Assembly (NCBI GenBank): GCA_002069025.1
Contig: MWBK01000013.1
Location: 1-5,207, forward strand
Source: Bacteroidetes bacterium ADurb.Bin302
GTDB lineage: Bacteria; Bacteroidota; Bacteroidia; Bacteroidales; Paludibacteraceae
Reading direction: 5' to 3'
Length of the DNA stretch: 5,207 nt
The stretch's first letter is position 1; each line of letters begins with the position of its first letter. This document shows, in pieces, positions 1-5,207 of the stretch. Under the pieces are notes generated by a model that saw only the letters and a list, made by a program, of their open reading frames with translations, did not search any database and was not told the origin of the DNA. Made by a program: the position numbers and the translations under genes.

Positions 1-2943
1 ATTCAGGAACAAACTAAAAATGTAGTAAAAGGATCCGGTGCAAATGCAGTAAATGTTGAAGAAACATTTAAAACAATAAGACCTGAAGTCATATTTGATT
101 CAAAAGATCTTGAGAAGATAGGAAAAACATCAGAAAATATTGTTGAATCATTTAAGAAAATGACTGATAATGCATTCAGAGATCCAAATAATAGTAACAA
201 GTTTTTTAAGACATTGAATCTTGGTCTTATTGAAACCGAAAAACATGTTAAGAATGTAGCTCTTGAATTTACAGCATTAGGTAAGTTCTCATCACACATG
301 AAAGATTTCTCATTCAGGTTAGCATCTGTATCTATGGCTGCAATGGGTGTGAATTTCTCAACAATGGCTGTATTTCAGTCTATTACTAGTGGAATATCAC
401 AAATATCTGCTCCATTTAATGATCTTGAATCACTGATGCAGAATATTGGATATTTAAAAGCATTTGGTGATGCTGCAAATGTTCCAAATGGAGCAATTCA
501 GTCTTTAACCAGTAATACTGAAGGACTTGTGGATACATGGAAAAAGATTGGTGGAATGACTGCATACCTTCAATTGTCATTTGCAAGTTTAGGTGAAGCA
601 TTATTCAAAAATGATGACATGATGGAAGCATTTACTAATGGAATGGAAGAAGTGTTTGTAACATTAAGAGATCCACAAACCATTCGAACAATAGCAGATC
701 TCTTTACATCAATGTCGAAATCACTTCCGGTACTTGCGGACGTTGTAAAAGGAGTTGCTGCAGCATTAAAACTCGTTGCTGATCAACCAATGATTATGCA
801 GATAATGATGTATTCTACAATATTTTCAATGTTATTACAGCCATTGTTCTCACTTGGAAGTGCATTATTAACATTTATTGGTATTGGTGCAGGATTTATT
901 AATTGGTCACGTGGTGCTGTACTAGCAATAAAATCACTTGATATTGCATTTCTTGGACTTAATACAACATTAGTTGCATCATTAGCGTATTTAGCTCTTA
1001 TAGCACTTGCAATTGAAGGTGTTGCACGTGCATATGAATTCTTTACTGGATCTGAGTTAACATTTAAACCATCTAACTTTATAATGGGAGCACTTAGATT
1101 TGCATCTGGTGGAGATGATTATGTAGAAGGTGCAGGGACCACTACAAATGATAAAATACCGTATATGTTATCTCGTGGTGAACGAGTTATTCCTGCAGAA
1201 TTAAATGCTCGTCATTATGCTGAATATGAAGCACTAGAAACTGCAGCTACGGGAGAAGATTACGTAGGTGGATCTCCTCTACTGAATCTCACTGATTACA
1301 GATATTATGAAGGTATTAAAACGGTTACATCAATTGACACGATGAAGGCGAATCAGGATACTGCAGATACACTCACTGCTGCACGTGATGGTAATGCAAT
1401 TAGAGTCATTGTTAAAAATGCCAATGAAATTGGTGGTAGACATGAAGAACAGCAAAATGAAATTCAAGCACCATTCTCAGGTGGAACTCCACAATTGGAA
1501 CGAATTATTAATCCAGCACAAGGAGTAAAAATATTTGATATACTTGGCAAGCTTAAACCTGATTTAAAACTTGATTGGAAACCAGATCTTAAATTTGATC
1601 TAGGTAAATTAGACTTTAAATTTGATCTAGGTAAAATTATTGCTGATTTATTTAAAAAAGGTGGAGAAGTAAAACCAGATGAAAAAATAGATACAAAATA
1701 TGAACTAAAAAGTACTCTTGATTGGTATAAATCATTTATTGATCAGATTAAATCAGCACGTGGATCTGCATCTGATGATGATTGGAAACCAAACGAAAGA
1801 TATTTTAATACAGAAGATTTAAAACCAGAATCATCAAAAACGAAAGGTGGTATATTTGATACATTTAAGAAATTTATACCTGATTCTTTAAAGGGATTTG
1901 CTGCCCCTGAATTTGCTAGAGGTGATATTACTAAAGGCAATGTATTAAAATCTATTATTGCTGATAAAGGACCACTTAAAACTGGTACAGGTATGCTTGG
2001 TTATGCAAACCCACTTGATATATTTTCAGTATTAAATATTTTAAATGCTGGTAGATTTGGGACTGGTGCAACAGTTGCAGAAACAGTAAACCAAACTATT
2101 GGAGGTGCTGTTACCGGACTTGGAGTAGCAGGTTCACTTGTTGGTGGTGGAGCACTAAAAGCAGCAGGATTTTCAAAGATTGGTGCTGCTATTGCATTAC
2201 CTGGTCAAGTATTATCAAAGGCGGCATTACCACTTGCAGCAGCAACACCATTTTTAATAGGTGCAGAAGGTGCTATGGCAAATAGAAGATTCCTTGCCGG
2301 TGAATCTATAGAAAATATTAAAAATACTCCATTTGATGAATTATCTTCTGCAGAAAAATTTGCTACGGTATTAACCGGTGGTATTGGTACAAGTGCAACT
2401 GCAAATGGACTGAAAGTACTTGTTGAAATGCATGGTGAAGAAGCAGCACGACAATCATTAATTGCAACACAGACAAGTATTGATAGTATTGCTAATTCTA
2501 ATTTGATACCAGGCTTAAATGTATTAAATCGAGGACTTGGTGCTGTTGGTGGACCATCAATTGGTGAAGTTGGTGTTGGTGGAGCAATGGCATTAGTAGG
2601 TCTTCCTGAATCTATTAGTGATTTTGCACATGCTGTAGCAGGACTTCCAGCATGGTTTGCATCACTTAGTGAATCCGAAGATCAGGGTGATCAAGCAACT
2701 GGATCTATTGCACAGACATATAATGAGATGAACAAACGTATTGATACATCTGGTATGCAATATGTTGGAAAAACTGATGAAGTTGTTGCATGGATGAATC
2801 AACAGATTGCTGCACAGCAACAACCACAACTAAATAATATATCATTTGTTATTAATGCACAACCAGATATTGCTGATCAAGTATATGGTATTGTAGATAA
2901 TGCACTCAGATCAAATGGATTTTATGATGGACAACGAGTGTGA
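1..2943 (+). CDS. Tail tape measure protein, 5' end outside the window
   Basis: The reading frame is open from base 1 to the TGA at 2941-2943 (980 codons), so the ATG at 160 is internal and the true start lies upstream. Tape measure proteins fill the tail tube, set its length and often help DNA cross the host envelope. Residue numbers count from the window edge. Hydrophobic segments lie at about 107-125, 264-300 and 321-342. A typical tape measure motif follows at 367-400: FASGG, then EGAGTTTNDKIPYMLS and GERVIPAE. Residues 513-546 form a Lys/Asp-rich repeat with alternating hydrophobic residues. A charged, Pro-containing linker runs to about 660. Gly/Ala-rich hydrophobic stretches follow at about 701-720, 741-760 and 855-880. 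The end (941-980) starts Gln-rich and finishes in a predicted strand and helix. I see no peptidase or lysozyme motif such as HExxH. The family call rests on the motif, hydrophobicity, length and position before adaptor and hub genes. Confidence 0.88.
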   Translation: MQEQTKNVVKGSGANAVNVEETFKTIRPEVIFDSKDLEKIGKTSENIVESFKKMTDNAFRDPNNSNKFFKTLNLGLIETEKHVKNVALEFTALGKFSSHMKDFSFRLASVSMAAMGVNFSTMAVFQSITSGISQISAPFNDLESLMQNIGYLKAFGDAANVPNGAIQSLTSNTEGLVDTWKKIGGMTAYLQLSFASLGEALFKNDDMMEAFTNGMEEVFVTLRDPQTIRTIADLFTSMSKSLPVLADVVKGVAAALKLVADQPMIMQIMMYSTIFSMLLQPLFSLGSALLTFIGIGAGFINWSRGAVLAIKSLDIAFLGLNTTLVASLAYLALIALAIEGVARAYEFFTGSELTFKPSNFIMGALRFASGGDDYVEGAGTTTNDKIPYMLSRGERVIPAELNARHYAEYEALETAATGEDYVGGSPLLNLTDYRYYEGIKTVTSIDTMKANQDTADTLTAARDGNAIRVIVKNANEIGGRHEEQQNEIQAPFSGGTPQLERIINPAQGVKIFDILGKLKPDLKLDWKPDLKFDLGKLDFKFDLGKIIADLFKKGGEVKPDEKIDTKYELKSTLDWYKSFIDQIKSARGSASDDDWKPNERYFNTEDLKPESSKTKGGIFDTFKKFIPDSLKGFAAPEFARGDITKGNVLKSIIADKGPLKTGTGMLGYANPLDIFSVLNILNAGRFGTGATVAETVNQTIGGAVTGLGVAGSLVGGGALKAAGFSKIGAAIALPGQVLSKAALPLAAATPFLIGAEGAMANRRFLAGESIENIKNTPFDELSSAEKFATVLTGGIGTSATANGLKVLVEMHGEEAARQSLIATQTSIDSIANSNLIPGLNVLNRGLGAVGGPSIGEVGVGGAMALVGLPESISDFAHAVAGLPAWFASLSESEDQGDQATGSIAQTYNEMNKRIDTSGMQYVGKTDEVVAWMNQQIAAQQQPQLNNISFVINAQPDIADQVYGIVDNALRSNGFYDGQRV
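1099..1200 (+). other. Conserved tape measure motif (GxGTxTxDxIPxMLSxGExVIPAE type)
   Basis: This stretch encodes residues 367-400 of the partial tape measure protein. It reads FASGGDDYV, then EGAGTTTNDKIPYMLS and R-GERVIPAE. Many phage and prophage tape measure proteins carry a very similar block (GGxVxGPGTGTSDSIPAxLSxGEYVIPA), usually towards their carboxyl end, after the hydrophobic segments. Here it also follows the hydrophobic helices, but about 580 residues come after it. It is the strongest single clue to the identity of this gene. The biochemical role of the motif is not known to me. Confidence 0.8.
1591..1635 (+). repeat. 27-base in-frame direct repeat within the tape measure gene
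   Basis: An 18-base sequence (AAATTTGATCTAGGTAAA) occurs at 1591-1608 and again, identical, at 1618-1635, so the period is 27 bases or nine codons. It encodes KFDLGK twice. Weaker related units lie just upstream (KPDLKLDW, KPDLKFDL), so the protein reads as alternating charged and hydrophobic residues over about 513-546. A 12-base piece of the same region (GATTGGAAACCA, 1573-1584) recurs at 1780-1791 and encodes DWKP both times. Local duplication followed by drift is the simplest explanation. Confidence 0.75.
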
Positions 2944-3005
2944 TGTTATTTGGTTGTACTATAGCAGTACTTTCCCTTTTAATATGGGTAATTTACAATG
3001 AATAA
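2943..3005 (+). CDS. Possible 20-residue single-helix membrane peptide
   Basis: An ATG at 2943-2945 shares its A with the tape measure stop (TGATG), and the frame closes at TAA 3003-3005. The product has 20 residues: MLFGC, a continuous hydrophobic stretch TIAVLSLLIWVIY, and a polar NE end. It is long enough for one membrane span. The TGATG overlap is a classic arrangement for translational coupling. Against a real gene: it is extremely short, the ribosome site is weak (GAGTG at 2936-2940, too close to the ATG), and a hydrophobic 20-mer can arise by chance in T-rich DNA. If real, it could be a holin-like or other small virion or lysis-related membrane peptide, but nothing in the sequence fixes a function. 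It fills most of the only gap between the large genes. Confidence 0.3.
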   Translation: MLFGCTIAVLSLLIWVIYNE

Positions 3006-3015
3006 TAAAGTTTAC

Positions 3016-3019
3016 AGGT
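3016..3019 (+). promoter_or_regulatory. Weak ribosome binding site for the 203-aa gene
   Basis: AGGT sits six bases before the ATG at 3026. It matches part of the 16S anti-Shine-Dalgarno complement (AGGAGGTGAT) but is short. An in-frame TGA at 2999-3001, with no ATG, GTG or TTG between it and 3026, leaves 3026 as the only standard start. Confidence 0.4.
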
Positions 3020-3025
3020 TGTTCT

Positions 3026-3637
3026 ATGGCCGGTGTTAAATTTAGTACATACATGCGATCTACAAAAATGCGGAAAGCACTTGGTGAATATGTACCTGGA
3101 TCACTTGTTGGGTACAAAAATTATGTAAAGATATTGACTGGTGATTTTCAGGTATATGTGAAAGGAATATCACGGGTAAAATCATTTAAAACTATATCTA
3201 CATCAGCAGGAGAAGCACCTGTATCAACTGAATTAGGGCGTCAACCAGAAGTTATTCAATTAGTGGGTGTTCCGCGTGCAATAACAAGTTCTACGAAATT
3301 GCACTCGTTTGATGCATTAAAGGAATTATTGAATGATTGTTATATAAAAAGAACTGCTATTGATCCGAGTATTACATTGATCGGATCACTTAATAATATA
3401 TTTATACCTGGTATGCTTTTTGAAGTTCTTGATGAAACAAATTATTTGCATTTTCCAACACATACCAGATGGATATTACAAGAAGTTCAAAGTGATAGAA
3501 CTGTTCAGGGAAATAGAACATATATACAGTATACATGGACATTACATGAATGGCCTTCAAAAAATCCAGATGGAAATGGATTTAGATATATAGAAGACGA
3601 ATATCAATGTCCAAATTGTCCAAATCCGTGGGAGTAA
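3026..3637 (+). CDS. Putative tail-tip/baseplate adaptor protein (203 aa)
   Basis: No family is recognised with certainty. By position (after the tape measure gene, before a hub-like gene) and by pattern it resembles the small adaptors at the tube-baseplate junction, such as P2 gpU, gp53/LysM-type or Dit-like proteins. Visible parts are a basic amino end, a strand-rich stretch (about 33-57), an ELGRQPEVIQLVG motif at 69-81, a helix around 94-106, and a final strand block (148-176) reading WILQEVQ and then YIQYTWTLHEW. Tail adaptors often end in such alternating strands. A polar tail follows with a CPNC motif (Cys195, Cys198) just before the stop; the only other cysteine is Cys105. The motif and amino end resemble those of the next gene, suggesting duplication. 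There is no signal peptide or membrane span, so it should act in the cytoplasm during tail assembly. It ends in tandem TAA TAA stops, and only six bases separate it from the next start. Confidence 0.6.
   Translation: MAGVKFSTYMRSTKMRKALGEYVPGSLVGYKNYVKILTGDFQVYVKGISRVKSFKTISTSAGEAPVSTELGRQPEVIQLVGVPRAITSSTKLHSFDALKELLNDCYIKRTAIDPSITLIGSLNNIFIPGMLFEVLDETNYLHFPTHTRWILQEVQSDRTVQGNRTYIQYTWTLHEWPSKNPDGNGFRYIEDEYQCPNCPNPWE
3628..3634 (+). promoter_or_regulatory. Ribosome binding site for the 186-aa gene
   Basis: GTGGGAG, with GGAG at 3631-3634, lies nine bases before the ATG at 3644. It forms the last codons of the upstream gene (Trp-Glu), so ribosome entry for the second adaptor is embedded in the end of the first, which favours coupled translation. 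Confidence 0.6.
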
Positions 3638-3643
3638 TAAAAT

Positions 3644-4204
3644 ATGGCAGTAACTTTTGGATATTATAAACGTGAAAATAACCCAGAGTATCTTGAAGAT
3701 CCTGATGTAAATGCATATATATATACATTAATACGTGAAATTTCACCAATTGAGATCATGACCATATCAGTAAAATCATCAATGAATAGTCAAACTTCTG
3801 TTGTTGGTGAACGTCCAGAAATTACTCCTATTGGTATTGATGCACGAATTGCTACTATACGTGCTAAATTTGCATCTGGAACATCTAAATCACTTATAAG
3901 TGATCCAATACCAGAACGTGTTGATGATAATATACTCCGTGAAGGATATTGTTTACGAGTTCATAACGATCCTGGATATAGCGCATATGAATTAGTAAAT
4001 TTTAATATTACCAAATTAAATGATGCAGAGTATTGGAAATCATATCCATTTTATACAACAAATAAATATACACGTGCTGCATACTGGACAATCGAAACAT
4101 ATCAGGAAGATCAAAATATTAAACAGAAATTTGGACGCATAGAATTTAATTTAACATTGAAATATAACTGGATATGGCAAGGAGAGTCGTTATGGCAGTA
4201 TTAA
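3644..4204 (+). CDS. Putative second tail adaptor/baseplate protein (186 aa)
   Basis: The role is inferred from context and from resemblance to the preceding gene; I do not recognise a named family with certainty. The protein starts MAVTFGYYKR (compare MAGVKFSTYMR upstream). A segment about 30-72 reads REISPIEIMTISVKSS and then VVGERPEITPIGIDARIA. This looks like the amino strand and loop of phage tail adaptors, in which a GxRPE-type turn precedes a strand ending in G. An aromatic-rich middle follows (about 110-150, with many Tyr and Trp), then a closing strand (165-176) reading RIEFNLTLKYNW, comparable to YIQYTWTLHEW in its neighbour. The only cysteine is Cys103, and there is no CxxC tail. 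Likely partners are the first adaptor, the tube end and the hub. The gene follows its neighbour by six bases and is ten bases ahead of the hub gene, so the three probably share one transcript. No membrane span or signal peptide is seen. Confidence 0.58.
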   Translation: MAVTFGYYKRENNPEYLEDPDVNAYIYTLIREISPIEIMTISVKSSMNSQTSVVGERPEITPIGIDARIATIRAKFASGTSKSLISDPIPERVDDNILREGYCLRVHNDPGYSAYELVNFNITKLNDAEYWKSYPFYTTNKYTRAAYWTIETYQEDQNIKQKFGRIEFNLTLKYNWIWQGESLWQY

Positions 4205-4205
4205 T

Positions 4206-4210
4206 GGTGG
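4206..4210 (+). promoter_or_regulatory. Ribosome binding site (GGTGG) for the hub-like gene
   Basis: GGTGG lies four bases before the ATG at 4215, in the ten-base gap after the 186-aa gene. It fits the GGTG part of the general anti-Shine-Dalgarno complement. An ATG at 4204, overlapping the preceding TAA, reaches a stop after four codons, so it is not the gene start. In the hub frame no other ATG, GTG or TTG occurs between the upstream stop (4158-4160) and 4215, so 4215 is the only standard start. Confidence 0.5.
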
Positions 4211-4214
4211 TATC

Positions 4215-5207
4215 ATGAAAAAAGTGAATTTGAAGTGGACTGTTCATACATGGAATAATGCATATAATAGTTATAGAAAATTTGCATGTCAGTCATTTGT
4301 TGATGAATATGGAATACTTCATTTTGTTCCATATGAGAAATGTGAATGGGTAAATGTAGTGAGTCCATTTATATCACCAATACATGTTACATCATATCCT
4401 ATATCAAATGTATATATACTATTGAAATCTGATGATCAAACAAATACTGCTGAATTTGATGTTCCTGCAACGTGTGAAATTCAACCTGGAGATATTATAT
4501 CCATACGATGTAATGATGAAGTTGTACATGGATATAAAACTGGTATTGTTCGTGAAATTCAGGAAAAAAATGATAAGACAAAACGTGTTATCACTGTTGA
4601 TCCATCTATATTATTAAAGAGGATATATTGTAGACATGAACAAGTAGGATTCTTTAATAATAAAATTGTTATACGTAATCCAGATGTTACTGGTCATTAT
4701 TTAACTCTTGGTGAATTTGCAACAATAAAATTGACCCAAAAATATCTGGGTGATTGGGCATCATCATTACCATATATACCTCCTGAGTTACATGATAATA
4801 CGTCTGTATATGTAGATGGAGTATGTGAATTTGAAGGGTATTCAAAATTATCTACACATCCACTCCGTAATAATGAATATTTACCAAGTCTAACAATATC
4901 AGAACTTTCATTGTATGAATCATATAATAAATTATTCAGAGATATTTGTGGCTTTAATATATGGTATAATGCAGTTGAGGAAGGATCTCTTCGATGCCAT
5001 GTAGATTATGGATTCATACGAACAAAATATCATACTGATGATTTTCCTTCTATACGTATTGATGAATATCAATATTCTGAAGATTATGGTATAAATTATT
5101 TAACAAATGGTATACTAATTGATGTAAACAAGGAATTTATTGTTGATACAAAACGCATTGACAATAATTTAGTACGTGAACCTGTTGATGAAGTTATTGT
5201 ATATGGA
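4215..5207 (+). CDS. Baseplate/tail hub-like protein (gp27/gpD/XkdQ-like), 3' end outside the window
   Basis: The frame is open from ATG 4215 to the last base (331 codons, no stop), so the gene is cut by the window edge. Hub proteins close the tail tube, sit at the baseplate centre and carry the spike or fibre. The pattern fits. Residues about 78-140 hold a hub-like barrel: EFDVPATCEIQPGDIISIRC, then HGYKTGIVREIQ, then RVITVDPSILLKRI (compare G-D-x-hydrophobic, 'f-x-G-x-V', 'D-x-x-x-x-L' in gp27 and XkdQ). Residues about 227-263 (LTISELSLYESYNKLF, CGFNIWYN, GSLRCHVDYG) match the helix and following strands seen in many hubs, where a few residues after 'G' form strands on a reading surface. 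YLTNGILIDV at 295-304 resembles the post-helix strand of the same fold. There are eight cysteines (25, 43, 87, 99, 139, 204, 245, 261), many for a tail protein. No lysozyme or peptidase domain is seen in this part; one could follow beyond the window. The start follows the previous stop by ten bases. Confidence 0.65.
   Translation, partial: MKKVNLKWTVHTWNNAYNSYRKFACQSFVDEYGILHFVPYEKCEWVNVVSPFISPIHVTSYPISNVYILLKSDDQTNTAEFDVPATCEIQPGDIISIRCNDEVVHGYKTGIVREIQEKNDKTKRVITVDPSILLKRIYCRHEQVGFFNNKIVIRNPDVTGHYLTLGEFATIKLTQKYLGDWASSLPYIPPELHDNTSVYVDGVCEFEGYSKLSTHPLRNNEYLPSLTISELSLYESYNKLFRDICGFNIWYNAVEEGSLRCHVDYGFIRTKYHTDDFPSIRIDEYQYSEDYGINYLTNGILIDVNKEFIVDTKRIDNNLVREPVDEVIVYG

Noticed and set aside
3..299. 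98-codon minus-strand frame
   Set aside because: It lies wholly opposite the tape measure coding sequence, has no supporting start signal or neighbours, and looks like an antisense shadow of low-GC coding DNA.
416..601. 61-codon minus-strand frame
   Set aside because: Antisense to the tape measure gene, with a low-complexity product rich in His, Gln and Leu and no start signal.
1743..1940. 65-codon minus-strand frame
   Set aside because: Antisense to the charged linker of the tape measure gene; no independent evidence of coding.
160..2943. ATG at 160 as the start of the tape measure gene
   Set aside because: The same frame is open without a stop from base 1, codon use upstream matches the rest of the gene, and no ribosome site precedes 160, so this ATG is internal.
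2956..2980. Possible terminator: GTACT-ATAGC-AGTAC hairpin followed by a T-rich run
   Set aside because: The stem has only five pairs, two of them G-C, and the run after it is interrupted by CCC. It is too weak for an intrinsic terminator, and the downstream genes appear to depend on read-through.
2998..3039. 13-codon ORF overlapping the first adaptor start
   Set aside because: Too short and of no distinctive composition to call a gene; noted only as part of a possible re-initiation chain.
4204..4218. ATG overlapping the TAA of the 186-aa gene as the start of the hub-like gene
   Set aside because: That frame stops after four codons; the long frame begins at 4215.
4432..4617. 61-codon plus-strand frame inside the hub gene
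   Set aside because: It overlaps the hub-like frame that runs open from 4215 to the window end and has family-like patterns; this frame is a shadow.

Overview
The window is a stretch of a virion tail-assembly cluster from a low-GC tailed virus or provirus (by eye about one third G+C). It holds four long genes, all on the + strand and tightly packed, and it begins inside the first and ends inside the last. Strong A/T preference at third positions and frequent ATA (Ile), GGA, GCA, CCA and ACA codons run evenly through all four genes, so they look like one co-evolved block. The host cannot be fixed from this sequence. Heavy ATA use and the GGTGG-type start signal before the last gene fit a low-GC archaeal host, but AT-rich bacterial hosts remain possible. 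The standard genetic code fits: TGG is Trp, and TGA and TAA are stops.

Layout. Positions 1-2943 are the 3' part (980 codons) of a tape measure protein, recognised by hydrophobic helices, a GxGTxTxDxIPxMLSxGExVIPAE-type motif and size. An 82-base gap follows (2944-3025). It contains a 20-codon ORF for a hydrophobic single-helix peptide whose ATG overlaps the tape measure TGA. Next come two similar-sized proteins, 203 aa (3026-3637) and 186 aa (3644-4204). They share an amino-terminal pattern and a G[RE][RQ]PE[VI] motif and are best read as tail-tip or baseplate adaptors, perhaps a diverged duplication. From 4215 to the window end lies the 5' part (331 codons) of a baseplate-hub-like (gp27/gpD/XkdQ-like) protein.

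The order tape measure, small adaptors, hub matches the usual order in contractile-tail clusters (compare P2 T-U-X-D) and, more loosely, in siphoviruses (tape measure, Dit, Tal). The tape measure protein would set tail length inside the tube. The adaptors would connect tube end and baseplate, and the hub would cap the tube and carry the spike or fibre proteins probably encoded downstream. Intergenic gaps of 6 and 10 bases, with start signals inside or just after the preceding gene, point to one polycistronic transcript. I see no internal promoter or terminator, RNA gene, CRISPR array, insertion sequence or minus-strand gene.

No clearly new defence or mobile system is visible. The points most worth checking are the membrane mini-ORF after the tape measure gene, the adaptor pair with a CxxC tail on its first member, and the unusually long region after the GExVIPAE motif in the tape measure protein.
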